From the NCBI RefSeq assembly GCF_003591035.1, contig NZ_QYUO01000001.1, forward strand, positions 620,001 through 684,000: a stretch of DNA of 64,000 nucleotides, written 5' to 3'. The notes under the pieces were generated by a model. It made no database searches. It had not been told where the DNA came from and saw only the letters and a list, made by a program, of their open reading frames with translations. Position numbers and translations under genes: made by a program. Numbering within the stretch: the stretch's first letter is position 1; every line of letters begins with the position of its first letter. Positions 47,238 to 56,170 of this stretch are shown here, in pieces. This DNA comes from Noviherbaspirillum saxi (GTDB taxonomy: Bacteria > Pseudomonadota > Gammaproteobacteria > Burkholderiales > Burkholderiaceae_D).

Positions 47238-48379
47238 AACCCAGCCTCGACCAGACGGCGAACCAGCGCTCCGCGCTTGGCATGGCGTACCATGAAGCGG
47301 CGCAAGGCTTGATCGAATGCGTTCCGGTCCGAAGCAAGAGCATAGGCGTCGGCGAGATCGACAATGGCGCGTTTTGCTTCGTCATAGCCGGAAGCCGTGC
47401 CGCGTTCCGCATGGTCGTCGATCGCCTTCCAGTGCCGATCGAAATCGGCGGCCAGCGTCAGGAGATAGGCCTCGCGTTGCTTGCGGCGCTCGGCTTCCTG
47501 CCGGACGTGCTCTTCCTCTTCGCGTTTCAGGCGAAGCGTTTTCGCTTCCTCGGCAAGCGCGCGCAATTCGGCCACCTTGTGTGGTTTGGCGGACGATGAT
47601 TCTCGCGATCCGCTTTCCTTTAGCCAGGCGAGAAATTCTGACTTCACTCTGCGCTCGGCCTGGTGCGACGCGCCTTGCAACAGCAGGTTGAAGACAGTTT
47701 CTATCTCATTCCTGCGCAGTTCCGCCACCCAGACTTCGACACTGTCATCATCGTGCCAGTAGTCTTCGATCTTCTGGCTTCCTGCAGTCGCAGCGACCAT
47801 CAGGTCGGGATCAATTTCCAGAAATTCCACCAGCGCTTGCTGCGCAGCCGAAAGCTGCGCCATACCCGGCGGTACGTCGGGTTCGACGGCATTGTTAGTG
47901 ACTTCACCGGCGCTGACGCCGGCCAGCCAGCCAAGATAGAGCGGGCGCAGGTCCCCGCGCAGCAATTCGTCGCGCAGCGGCATCAGGCGCCCCATCCAGC
48001 CTTGACCGGTTTCCATGCCGAAGCGGTCATAATCCTGACCTTCGTCCAGTGACCAGCTGATGATCCAGTGGGCGCCCGAATTATCGATCATCAGTGCATA
48101 TTGTGTCGCAAACCGCTTCAATTCGGCTTCGTCGAATGCCTCATGCGGTAGTCGCAGGGACAGTCGGCAACTGCACCAATTGGCCGTGTAGACGAAGGCA
48201 TCGAAATAGCTCCGCATCCAGTCTGCCGGATCAGCCTTCAAGTCGCCCCAGTTATATTCGTTGACGAAACTCGTCGCCGTGATCGTCGCCCGCGAAGAGC
48301 GGGAGCGGAGTTCGGCCATTTCGTTGCGGGTTAGCGGCCGGTCGATGGCAACGAATTCGTAGTATTGGTATTCGCTCAT
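47225..48379 (-). CDS. Unknown protein coupled to the TOTE primase-helicase
   Basis: 384 residues, no named domain recognised. The N-terminus (YYEFVAIDRPLTRNEMAELR, then ATSFVNEYNWGD) is a conserved pattern in uncharacterised bacterial proteins that I associate with SWIM-protein neighbourhoods. A charged coiled coil lies at about 283-320 (LAEEAKTLRLKREEEEHVRQ). The C-terminus (about 325-384) is helical and basic. ATG 48379 was chosen because upstream codons are not conserved. Overlap with the helicase gene suggests joint function. A decayed copy lies at 43312-43602. Confidence 0.75.
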   Translation of the reverse strand: MSEYQYYEFVAIDRPLTRNEMAELRSRSSRATITATSFVNEYNWGDLKADPADWMRSYFDAFVYTANWCSCRLSLRLPHEAFDEAELKRFATQYALMIDNSGAHWIISWSLDEGQDYDRFGMETGQGWMGRLMPLRDELLRGDLRPLYLGWLAGVSAGEVTNNAVEPDVPPGMAQLSAAQQALVEFLEIDPDLMVAATAGSQKIEDYWHDDDSVEVWVAELRRNEIETVFNLLLQGASHQAERRVKSEFLAWLKESGSRESSSAKPHKVAELRALAEEAKTLRLKREEEEHVRQEAERRKQREAYLLTLAADFDRHWKAIDDHAERGTASGYDEAKRAIVDLADAYALASDRNAFDQALRRFMVRHAKRGALVRRLVEAGLWEK

Positions 48380-48435
48380 GTGGTTTTTATTTCTGCCTGA
48401 TGGCTCCTGGAACAAAGCAGCCACCTTAACCAATA

Positions 48436-49122
48436 TCAATCGCCGTTTCCATTTATCGGCAATGTATAAGCCTGCAGCGCATGGTTCGGCGACTCCGGAT
48501 AGAGAAACGCTAATTGCCCCGTCTGAACCATTTCGGTCAAGTGTTTGTTGCGGAGGTATTTCAGGTCTTTGTGCAACAAGGTGGCAAGCTCCTCTCCGCG
48601 CAGCGGTTGCCACCTGCACAGGTGGCGGATAAGTTGCCGTAAACCTACACCGTCCAAGCGCTGGCCGGGATTAGGCAACCGTGCGGCGAGCTCGGGTGGT
48701 AAGTCCGGCAAGGCTCGCTTACCACCTTGATTGGACTGCTTACCACCTTCCTCGCTTTGGTTACCACCTTCCAGTGGAAGTTTCCCCTGTTCGGGATGAA
48801 GATCAACGCTGGCCTGCGGCGATGACAATGTGTAATAGGTACGGCTCCCCGCTCCTTGCTTTTCCAGCAAACTGCGGTCCCGTAGTCGACGCAACAGGCT
48901 GCTCGCCTGCAAGGTATCGAGCTCTGAAAAATAGCGGCACGCGGTGTTGTCTACCGCCCCTGTTTCCCGCGCATAAATCAGCGCCTTGGCCTCATCGCCG
49001 GAAAGCGTTTCCCCTGCCAGCGCCTTGAGCCAGGTATAGTCTTCTTCAGTAAGCAGATGGTGTAGAAACAGCGCAGCTTGGTGAGGTAGTCGGGCGTTAG
49101 GGAATGCATGATTTGCCAGTGG
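48436..49122 (-). pseudogene. 5'-truncated ATP-binding regulator (AlbA_2/RecG-like C-terminal part)
   Basis: An open frame of about 228 codons begins right after a stop at 49123-49125 and has no N-terminal ATP-binding domain. It holds the C-terminal winged-helix repeats of this family: HQAALFLHHLLTEEDYTWLK, LSGDEAKALIYARETGAVDN, LLRRLRDRSLLEKQGAGSRT and a Gly/Glu-rich linker, ending INGNGD. Full-length relatives exceed 400 residues, so this is the tail of a gene lost on its upstream side, next to the repeat at 49155. Confidence 0.75.
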
Positions 49123-49154
49123 TCAAATAATGGGGTAATCCTAACGCACATAGG

Positions 49155-49251
49155 GGTATTTTTCTAATCATTACCTCCTTTAATTCGGACATTATCCTAT
49201 TTCAGACTATGCCGAAAAATCGCCTCACGAATGATCAACATACCCGGCGCC
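49155..49251. repeat. Direct repeat B, right copy
   Basis: Partner of 44437-44532; overlaps the 3' end of the integrase remnant. The shared frame ends AIFRHSLK-stop on the minus strand. Confidence 0.75.
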
Positions 49252-49607
49252 CGACGATAGCCGATTCCATTCGCACTCCATCAGCCAAAGTAGAAACGCC
49301 GCCTCTTTGGATCGCCCCCGAACACTGGTCGCGTTCAGTACATCCAGGGCATGGACAAGCGTCATCCGCTTGACCGGCAATCCCCCGATCTTCGGGAAAA
49401 CGACCCGTTGCAGCATGTTCAGGCGCGGGGCCTTCGTGACTTCTTCCCAGTCCTTTAGCGCTAGCCATTCGCGGTCCATGGCCTCGAACGTTGTTGCACT
49501 GTCGTGTTCCAGGTAAAGCCCTTGCCATCGGTGAGCTCGTAGGGTTTGTTTTTGCAATTAGCGGTGCGGCATTGCAAATCGGTCAGCATGGCGGGCCTTC
49601 GTTTCAT
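49225..49607 (-). pseudogene. Tyrosine recombinase (P4-type integrase) remnant
   Basis: The N-terminus reads MLTDLQCRTANCKNKPYEL then TDGKG, the arm-binding domain of P4-type integrases. A one-base frameshift then leads into LYLEH, and an internal deletion joins it to the core-binding domain (TTFEAMDREWLALKDWEEVT, then LNMLQRVVFPKIGGLPVK). The catalytic domain with the R-H-R-Y residues is missing. It sits next to the ychF 3' end, the place expected for the integrase of an element using ychF as attachment site. Confidence 0.8.
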
Positions 49608-49643
49608 ACCCGTTTTTGGATGGTCACAAGGACCGGCAAGACA

Positions 49644-49744
49644 CCGCCATCAACAAAAAGCCCCGTAAATACGGGGCTTTCGAGAGTTTTATGTTTTATG
49701 GAACGTTATGAGGCAACGGATGTGGGCTAGACGTTGAACAGGAA
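49644..49744. repeat. Direct repeat A, right copy (genuine ychF 3' end)
   Basis: Partner of 44617-44718; contains the ychF stop region and terminator. The two copies are 5.0 kb apart and bracket the integrase remnant, regulator fragment, unknown protein and primase-helicase. Confidence 0.85.
49655..49680 (-). terminator. Rho-independent terminator of ychF
   Basis: On the minus strand a perfect 10-bp stem AAGCCCCGTA/TACGGGGCTT is followed by TTT, 48 bp downstream of the ychF stop. Confidence 0.85.
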
Positions 49745-50818
49745 ATTCAGCACATCGCCATCCTTGACGATATATTCCTTGCCTTCGGCGCGCATCTTGC
49801 CGGCTTCCTTCGCGCCCTGTTCGCCCTTGTACGAAATAAAATCCTCGAACGTGATGGTTTGCGCGCGGATGAAGCCGCGTTCGAAGTCGGTGTGGATCAC
49901 CCCGGCTGCCTGCGGTGCGGTTGCGCCGACCTGCACGGTCCAGGCGCGCACTTCCTTCACGCCAGCGGTGAAATAGGTTTGCAGTCCAAGCAACTTGAAG
50001 CCGGCGCGGATCAGACGGTCCAGGCCGGGTTCTTCCATGCCCATGTCGGCCAGGAATTCTCCTTTGTCCGCATCGTCCAGGTCCGCGATTTCTGCTTCGA
50101 TCGCCGCGCAGATTGCGACGATAGGCGCATTCTGTTCCTGTGCATACGCGCTTAACTGGTCGAGCAGGGGATTATTGGTGAAGCCGGTATCGGATACGTT
50201 GGCGACATACATGGCAGGCTTGGCGGTGATCAGGCAGAGCGACTTGATGATCGCCATTTCTTCGGCGTCCAGGCCCATTGCGCGTACCGGCTTCGCATCG
50301 TTCAGCTGGGGCATGATGCGCTCCAGCAGTTCGACTAATTTGGCGGCTTCCTTGTCGCCCGAACGTGCCTTCTTGTTTTCACGATGGATCGCTTTTTCGA
50401 CCGTGCCCATGTCGGCCAACGCGAGTTCGGTCTGGATCACGGCGATATCGTCGAGCGGGCTGACCTTGCCTGCGACGTGGATCACGTTGGGGTCTTCGAA
50501 GCAGCGCACCACGTTGACGATGGCGTCGGTTTCGCGGATGTGGGCAAGAAATTGATTGCCCAGACCTTCGCCCTTGGATGCACCCGCGACCAGACCAGCG
50601 ATGTCAACGAACTCGACAACTGCCGGTACGATGCGCTCCGGCTTTACGATGTCGGAAAGCTGCGTGAGGCGGGGATCGGGTACTTCAACGATGCCGACGT
50701 TCGGCTCGATCGTGCAGAAGGGGTAGTTTTCCGCCGCGATGCCCGCTTTGGTCAGCGCATTGAACAGGGTGGATTTGCCGACGTTAGGCAGGCCGACGAT
50801 GCCGCATTTGAGACTCAT
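49727..50818 (-). CDS. ychF: Redox-regulated ATPase YchF (Obg family)
   Basis: 363 residues: P-loop [14 protein letters not shown] near the N-terminus, DIAGLV(A)[10 protein letters not shown] switch, a central coiled-coil insertion and the C-terminal TGS-like domain ([21 protein letters not shown]) ending NFLFNV. Binds ATP rather than GTP and associates with ribosomes. Its last codons form the element attachment site. Follows the patatin gene on the same strand. Confidence 0.97.
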   Translation of the reverse strand: MSLKCGIVGLPNVGKSTLFNALTKAGIAAENYPFCTIEPNVGIVEVPDPRLTQLSDIVKPERIVPAVVEFVDIAGLVAGASKGEGLGNQFLAHIRETDAIVNVVRCFEDPNVIHVAGKVSPLDDIAVIQTELALADMGTVEKAIHRENKKARSGDKEAAKLVELLERIMPQLNDAKPVRAMGLDAEEMAIIKSLCLITAKPAMYVANVSDTGFTNNPLLDQLSAYAQEQNAPIVAICAAIEAEIADLDDADKGEFLADMGMEEPGLDRLIRAGFKLLGLQTYFTAGVKEVRAWTVQVGATAPQAAGVIHTDFERGFIRAQTITFEDFISYKGEQGAKEAGKMRAEGKEYIVKDGDVLNFLFNV

Positions 50819-50882
50819 GGTGTACTTCGCTTTGCCAAGTGTATGAATTAACCCGCTATTTTACCGTAGCAAGGAGACCGGT

Positions 50883-51977
50883 TCAGATTGGCCGGATGAG
50901 ATCGAGGTTCGGTTTTTCGACAAATGCCGCCAGTGCATCGCGCAAGCGCTCACCTTCGGTGATTGCCCGCTTCCAGGCATGAATGCGTGCCGCGTTGTCC
51001 AAACCGTAATAATGAAAATCCTTGCGGTCCGGTAGTTTGCGTCGCGGTAAGACATCGAGAAATGCGCGCGAGGGCGATAGCAGAATCACATTGTCCAGCC
51101 ATTCGCGCTGCGGGCCGATGTGCGCGCGGCGCCAGGGCAGCGATTTGTCGAGCCAGCCCGGCACGATGCTGTCGCCAAAATGCGGGTAGAGCACCAGCCC
51201 GCTCGTCGGGCTGGCGGCGATGCGGGAATAGGGCAGGGCGAGGTGGTAGTCGATCAGACCGCCGTCCCAGTATGTGCCTGCAGGGGCTTTCGAAATTTTG
51301 CGTACCGGTTCCATCGTGAACGGCAGCGTGCCGGATGCAAGAAGCGCAGTCCCCAGGTTATCGGCCGTGAGGGTGGCGAACTGGGTATCGAAGGCATCGA
51401 ATTTTTTCCTCAGCCAGGATGATGGCTCTCGCTGGTCGCCGACCACGACGCGCGCAAGGTGGGAAGCCAGCTGCGACCGCGATACCAGATTACCAAGTAC
51501 TGCCAGTCCAAAGCCGGTACCGACCGCCGCATTCCGTGTCGGCGCTTTCAGCAGGCCAAGGCCACGCGATATCAGAATATTGAGACGGTAATGAAGATGC
51601 GTAGTGACTTCATGCTCATGTCCACTGATGACCCCATCGAGGACATTGCGGCAGGTGTCGGACACATAACGCGCCGACGGGCGGCGCGGATAGCTTTGCT
51701 CGCAGTACCGGTCGCCCAGCCGCTGAAATGCCGACACCGGGTCCGCGAGGCAGGCGGCTGCCATCCTCCATGCACCTATTGAAGCGCCGATCAGCGTGCG
51801 TTCGCGCGGCGCGGAAGGCAGCCAGCTGCCGAACATCCATTGATCGAGTTTTTGCAGGATCAGTCCCTTGGGTCCACCTGCCGCGCCGGGAACGATCGCA
51901 ATGTCCTGCGCACGCAAACCGTGCGTGCGCAAATGAGCCAGCGCCTTTGGGCCTGCGTGCATGGTGAGCGCATTCAT
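50883..51977 (-). CDS. Patatin-like phospholipase
   Basis: 364 residues of a patatin-like acyl hydrolase: oxyanion loop with GAAGGPKGL, nucleophile elbow GASIG (Ser about residue 65) and catalytic Asp in YWDGGLIDYH (about 240). No signal peptide, so probably cytoplasmic or membrane-surface. Its natural lipid substrate is unknown. It lies between pth and ychF. Confidence 0.85.
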   Translation of the reverse strand: MNALTMHAGPKALAHLRTHGLRAQDIAIVPGAAGGPKGLILQKLDQWMFGSWLPSAPRERTLIGASIGAWRMAAACLADPVSAFQRLGDRYCEQSYPRRPSARYVSDTCRNVLDGVISGHEHEVTTHLHYRLNILISRGLGLLKAPTRNAAVGTGFGLAVLGNLVSRSQLASHLARVVVGDQREPSSWLRKKFDAFDTQFATLTADNLGTALLASGTLPFTMEPVRKISKAPAGTYWDGGLIDYHLALPYSRIAASPTSGLVLYPHFGDSIVPGWLDKSLPWRRAHIGPQREWLDNVILLSPSRAFLDVLPRRKLPDRKDFHYYGLDNAARIHAWKRAITEGERLRDALAAFVEKPNLDLIRPI

Positions 51978-52010
51978 CGTTTGAATGTGGTGGTGTTGAG
52001 CAGGGCGATT

Positions 52011-52586
52011 TTATTTTGCGGAATGCAGCTTCATCATTGCCGCTTCGAACTTGCCTTCGCATAGCGTGGGGATGACTTCGATGCTCTTGTCGATTGCTTC
52101 ATCGATAAGAAGCTGTTCTTCCTTGCGCGGGCGATGCAATACGTAGTCGACAACCGCTTGTTGCAGGCTCATGGAACGCGGATGGCCGATGCCGATGCGC
52201 AGGCGCCAGTAATCCTGTGTGCCCAGTGCGGAGCTGATGTCTTTCAAGCCATTATGACCGCCCGACGATCCACCTTTTTTTATCTTGGCAGCACCTGGTG
52301 GCAAATCGAGTTCATCGTGGATGACCAGCACTTCGTCCGGTGCAATCTTGAAAAAGCGTGCCAGAGCACCTACCGACTGGCCGGAACGGTTCATGTAGGT
52401 TTGCGGTTCAAGCAGCCAGACTTCCTGGCCGGCGATATTGGTCTTTGCCGCCAGGGCGTTATAGCGGGATTCGCGCACCAGACGGTTACCGGCAAGTCTG
52501 TCGACCAGCCAAAAACCGGCATTGTGGCGCGTCTGCTCGTATTCGGGCCCGGGATTGCCCAGACCGACAATGAGGCGAATGGACAT
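52011..52586 (-). CDS. pth: Peptidyl-tRNA hydrolase
   Basis: 191 residues with the Pth motifs [20 protein letters not shown] (catalytic His about 20), [18 protein letters not shown] and [13 protein letters not shown]. Releases peptides from dropped-off tRNA. Downstream of rplY, from which it is separated by a terminator. Confidence 0.97.
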   Translation of the reverse strand: MSIRLIVGLGNPGPEYEQTRHNAGFWLVDRLAGNRLVRESRYNALAAKTNIAGQEVWLLEPQTYMNRSGQSVGALARFFKIAPDEVLVIHDELDLPPGAAKIKKGGSSGGHNGLKDISSALGTQDYWRLRIGIGHPRSMSLQQAVVDYVLHRPRKEEQLLIDEAIDKSIEVIPTLCEGKFEAAMMKLHSAK

Positions 52587-52722
52587 GCTGTCGCTTTGCG
52601 TATGCCAACGCTACGGGGCAATGGCATAGGAGAAAAATATAAAAGAACCTGATTATCGAGGAAGTTGCATGGCAACGTCCAATCAGGGCGGGCTGCAACG
52701 AGAAGCGGGGCATCCAGCAAAA

Positions 52723-52748
52723 TAAAACCCCGCCACATGGGCGGGGTT
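52723..52748 (-). terminator. Rho-independent terminator after rplY
   Basis: On the minus strand the CCCCGCC/GGCGGGG stem, extended by A-T pairs, is followed by TTTTATT, about 30 bp past the rplY stop. Confidence 0.85.
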
Positions 52749-52776
52749 GGAATGCCGTAAAACCGGTAAATCCGGA

Positions 52777-53391
52777 TTACTTCTTCTCTGCGTCGCCTTC
52801 TGCGGCAGCTGCGTCGTCAGCCGAAACCTGACCAGCCGGAACGCTTGCAATAGCGATAGTCGGGTTGTCCTGGCCGTGCAGCACTGCGGACACGCCTTTC
52901 GGCAGATTGATGTCGGACAGGTGGATCGATGCGCCGGCTTCCACTTTCGACAGATCGACTTCAACGAATTCCGGCAGATCGGACGGCAGGCAGGATACGT
53001 CCAGGTCGTTCATCACGTGGCTGATGATTGCGCCACCCAGCTTGACGGCCGGCGAGATTTCAGCGTTCACGAAGTGCAGCGGCACCTTGACGTGGATCTT
53101 CTGGTTTTGGTCAACGCGCTGGAAGTCAGCGTGCAATACCAACTGCTTGTAAGCGTGCATCTGGAAATCGCGCAGCAGGACTTTTTCGACCTTGCCTTCA
53201 ACGTCCATGTCGAGGATCGACGAATGGAATGCTTCTTTCTTCAGCGCGTGGTACAGCGCATTGTGATCGAGAGCGATGGCGACCGGTGCAGCCTTGCCAC
53301 CATAGATGATGCCTGGTGTCTGGCCAGCATTGCGCAGGCGGCGGCTCGCTCCGGACCCCTGCTCACTGCGTGGGAATGCGATAACTTTCAT
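52777..53391 (-). CDS. rplY: 50S ribosomal protein L25 (Ctc form)
   Basis: 204 residues: the N-terminal L25 domain ([25 protein letters not shown]) binds 5S rRNA, and the C-terminal beta domain ([20 protein letters not shown]) makes it the longer Ctc/TL5 type, ending in an acidic Ala-rich tail. Downstream of prs on the same strand, 105 bp apart. Confidence 0.96.
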   Translation of the reverse strand: MKVIAFPRSEQGSGASRRLRNAGQTPGIIYGGKAAPVAIALDHNALYHALKKEAFHSSILDMDVEGKVEKVLLRDFQMHAYKQLVLHADFQRVDQNQKIHVKVPLHFVNAEISPAVKLGGAIISHVMNDLDVSCLPSDLPEFVEVDLSKVEAGASIHLSDINLPKGVSAVLHGQDNPTIAIASVPAGQVSADDAAAAEGDAEKK

Positions 53392-53436
53392 GGTAAAGCT
53401 CCAGTAATTGCAAGGTGTCTGCCTTGCGTTGCCGTC

Positions 53437-53482
53437 TCCCGCGACCAGGAGACGTAAAGACCTCTTCTCGGTGAGAAGAGGG
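53437..53482 (-). promoter_or_regulatory. Two adjacent hairpins in the prs-rplY spacer
   Basis: Perfect inverted repeats CCTCTTCTC/GAGAAGAGG (53461-53481, 3-base loop) and CGTCTCC/GGAGACG (about 53437-53457) lie in tandem between prs and rplY. Neither has a strong T-run, so they may be an attenuator, an RNA-stability element or a weak terminator. Confidence 0.4.
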
Positions 53483-53495
53483 AAAACCGTAAATC

Positions 53496-54446
53496 TTAAT
53501 CGATGAACAAGGAGCTGACGGAGTCACCCTTGGTGATGCGCTTGAAGGTTTCTGCCAGCAATTCTGCCGCTGTGAGCTGGCGGATCTTCGGGCAGGCCCG
53601 CGCTGCTGCTGTCAGAGGGATCGTGTCGGTCACGACCAGTTCATCCAGCGGCGATGTCGCAATGCGTTCGATCGCCGGTCCCGACAGCACCGCGTGAGTA
53701 CAGTAGGCAACCACTTTCTTCGCGCCGCGTTCTTTCAATACTTCCGCTGCCTTGGTCAAGGTGCCTGCGGTATCGACCATGTCGTCCATGATCACGCAGT
53801 TGCGGCCTTCGACTTCACCGATGATGTGCATGACTTCGGACACATTGGCTTTCGGACGGCGCTTGTCGATGATCGCGAGGTCGCAGTTCAGGCGCTTGGC
53901 CAGTGCGCGTGCGCGCACCACGCCGCCTACGTCAGGAGAAACAACCAGCAGGTCGTCGTAATTCTTTTCGACCAGGTCGGACAGCAGGATCGGCGATGCA
54001 TAGATATTGTCGACCGGGATGTCGAAGAAACCCTGGATCTGGTCTGCATGCAGATCCATGATCAGCACGCGCTCAACGCCGGCCTGTTGCAGCATGTTGG
54101 CGATCACCTTGGCGGAAATCGCCACCCGCGCGGAGCGCGGGCGCCTGTCTTGGCGGGCATAACCGAAATAGGGAATGGCAGCGGTGATGCGACCTGCCGA
54201 TGCGCGCTTGAGTGCATCGACCATCAGCATGATTTCCATCAGGCTGTCATTGGTCGGGGCGCAGGTCGATTGCAATACGAAAACGTCCTTGCCGCGAACG
54301 TTTTCGTTGATTTCCACCATTACTTCACCGTCGGAAAACTTCGACACGACAGCCTTGCCAAGCGGGATTCCGAGTTGCTTGGCCACGCCTGCGGCCAGCT
54401 CCGGGTTGGCGTTGCCGGTAAAGACCATCAGGTTTTCGAGCGCCAT
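53496..54446 (-). CDS. prs: Ribose-phosphate pyrophosphokinase
   Basis: 316 residues, class I PRPP synthetase: [20 protein letters not shown], flexible loop [16 protein letters not shown], metal/His site [12 protein letters not shown], and PRPP-binding [10 protein letters not shown]. Makes PRPP for nucleotide, His and Trp synthesis. ATG 54446 ([13 protein letters not shown]) is the family start. Confidence 0.97.
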   Translation of the reverse strand: MALENLMVFTGNANPELAAGVAKQLGIPLGKAVVSKFSDGEVMVEINENVRGKDVFVLQSTCAPTNDSLMEIMLMVDALKRASAGRITAAIPYFGYARQDRRPRSARVAISAKVIANMLQQAGVERVLIMDLHADQIQGFFDIPVDNIYASPILLSDLVEKNYDDLLVVSPDVGGVVRARALAKRLNCDLAIIDKRRPKANVSEVMHIIGEVEGRNCVIMDDMVDTAGTLTKAAEVLKERGAKKVVAYCTHAVLSGPAIERIATSPLDELVVTDTIPLTAAARACPKIRQLTAAELLAETFKRITKGDSVSSLFID

Positions 54447-54548
54447 GGGGACACCTAGATGAATAAACGGGTTAACAATTTGAAAAGCCGCCAAGGCTTT
54501 GACATGTCGTCTTGCGCTGGCGGCTTATAAGTTTCTTCTTTGTTTTAA

Positions 54549-54625
54549 TGGCAGGGGAAGAAGGATTCGAACCTTCGAATGCCGGAATCAAAATCCGGTG
54601 CCTTGACCAACTTGGCGACTCCCCT
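54549..54625 (-). tRNA. tRNA-Gln (UUG anticodon)
   Basis: 77 nt including encoded CCA. Acceptor stem AGGGGAG/TTCCCCT (one G-U), T-loop GGTTCGAATCC, and anticodon loop TTTTGAT giving UUG. Located between ispE and prs, as in other betaproteobacteria. A GATAAT -10-like box lies at 54651-54656 on the same strand. Confidence 0.95.
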
Positions 54626-54680
54626 ACACAACCGGTTGTTCGATATTGCCATTATCTGCAACATCAAACGAATTCTTGAC

Positions 54681-55547
54681 TTACGAGCCTAGCAAATTCG
54701 AGAGCGGGTGACGCTCGATCGACTTGGCTTTCCATGCTTTCCAATTCCTGGATCCGGTACTGCGTACAGCTTGCAATACTTGCTCGGCTTCGTGTTCCTG
54801 AAAAAACGCACAGAACACACATGCACCCGAACCGGTCATCCTGGCATCTCCAAACTGCCGCAGCCATTTCAAGGCTTCGGCAATCGGCGGAAACAGCCTT
54901 GTTGCCACGACTTGCAGGTCGTTCTTTCCGAAGCCGGTGGATGCCTCAGGAAAGTCCGTTATTCTGACGGGTTTCGTATCCCTTGTCAATTCCGGATCAG
55001 AAAATATCGCGGCAGTCGGTGCCGCGACGCCGGGTTCGATCACAACATACCAGCACTCCGGAGTGGCTAGCGGAGCCAGCGCTTCTCCTACACCTTCGGC
55101 AAACGCGTTTTGTCCAAAAATAAAGAATGGCACATCGGCACCAAGTTGCAGTCCCAGTTGCATCAGCTCGGTGCGGTCAAAACCGGTTTGCCACAGATGA
55201 TTGAGGACAATGAGGGTCGTTGCTGCATCGGAAGAGCCGCCGCCCAAGCCGCCGCCCATGGGCAGACGCTTGTCGATGGCGATATCCGCGCCTAGACGGG
55301 TGCTGCTTTTCGCTTGCAGCAGTCGAGCGGCACGCACGATCAGATCCGATGCCTCCGGTACGCCATCGACTTCGGTGGTGCGTCGTATACGGCCGTCGTC
55401 GCGCGTGGAGAAATGCAGCATGTCGCCATGATCCAGCAACTGGAAAGCCGTCTGCAGCAAATGGTAGCCGTCTGCGCGGCGCCCGGTGACATGCAGGAAC
55501 AGATTGAGCTTGGCCGGCGCTGGGCAGTTGTTCAGTGTTCTTGCCAT
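54681..55547 (-). CDS. ispE: 4-diphosphocytidyl-2-C-methyl-D-erythritol kinase
   Basis: 288-residue GHMP kinase: [22 protein letters not shown] at the N-terminus, ATP loop [15 protein letters not shown] (about 95-109), and C-terminal [11 protein letters not shown]. Third kinase step of the MEP isoprenoid pathway. Overlaps the lolB stop by 16 bp. Confidence 0.97.
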   Translation of the reverse strand: MARTLNNCPAPAKLNLFLHVTGRRADGYHLLQTAFQLLDHGDMLHFSTRDDGRIRRTTEVDGVPEASDLIVRAARLLQAKSSTRLGADIAIDKRLPMGGGLGGGSSDAATTLIVLNHLWQTGFDRTELMQLGLQLGADVPFFIFGQNAFAEGVGEALAPLATPECWYVVIEPGVAAPTAAIFSDPELTRDTKPVRITDFPEASTGFGKNDLQVVATRLFPPIAEALKWLRQFGDARMTGSGACVFCAFFQEHEAEQVLQAVRSTGSRNWKAWKAKSIERHPLSNLLGS

Positions 55548-56170
55548 GTGTCGATCACGATGCGAATGGAAACGTCGCCTGCCTGTTCGGTGGATCGCGC
55601 GAGGTCAATGCGGCGCGGAAGGCTTTGCGGCGAAGCCTCGTCTTGCCAGTTTGCATAGCGAATGCGCCAGCCTTCGCGCGTCGTGATGTCACTGTTGCGA
55701 GGCGTTGCAACGAAGTGCTGGCCCGATCCATCCAGGCCGAAACCTTGCAGCCACTGGCGCATGCCCGATACCGGAAGCGGCCACCCCAATGCTTCCGCCG
55801 TCAGGGTGTCGACATCGGATGCAGTTCGCACCGCTTGGCCGGCCTGCGTCAGTTTGGCGCCTTGAGCAGTCACGTCGATGACCGCGACGGTCTGACCTAG
55901 CGGGGAAAGCAGTGTCACAGTTGTTCGTGCCGGAGACTGCGCCCAGGTAAAGCTGCCATGCAGGGCTTCTTCCCGGCGTTCGCCCTGATAGCGCACGGAC
56001 AGGCGGCCTGCCAGATCAAGCTTGTCCTGGAATGTGCGCAACGGCGCTGCCACAGTCGCCGAAATCTCTGGTCCGGTGGTCGACGCCGGCGGCACAAGGC
56101 TTGCGCAACCCGCAGCCAGCACCGAAAGCGCCGCAGCTGCTGTGCGGCGCCCTATATGCCAGCGCATCAT
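55532..56170 (-). CDS. lolB: Outer-membrane lipoprotein insertion protein LolB
   Basis: 212 residues; lipoprotein signal with lipobox LAAGC (Cys about 21), then the LolB beta fold ([45 protein letters not shown]). Accepts lipoproteins from LolA at the outer membrane. ATG 56170 overlaps the stop of the TPR gene. Confidence 0.93.
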   Translation of the reverse strand: MMRWHIGRRTAAAALSVLAAGCASLVPPASTTGPEISATVAAPLRTFQDKLDLAGRLSVRYQGERREEALHGSFTWAQSPARTTVTLLSPLGQTVAVIDVTAQGAKLTQAGQAVRTASDVDTLTAEALGWPLPVSGMRQWLQGFGLDGSGQHFVATPRNSDITTREGWRIRYANWQDEASPQSLPRRIDLARSTEQAGDVSIRIVIDTWQEH

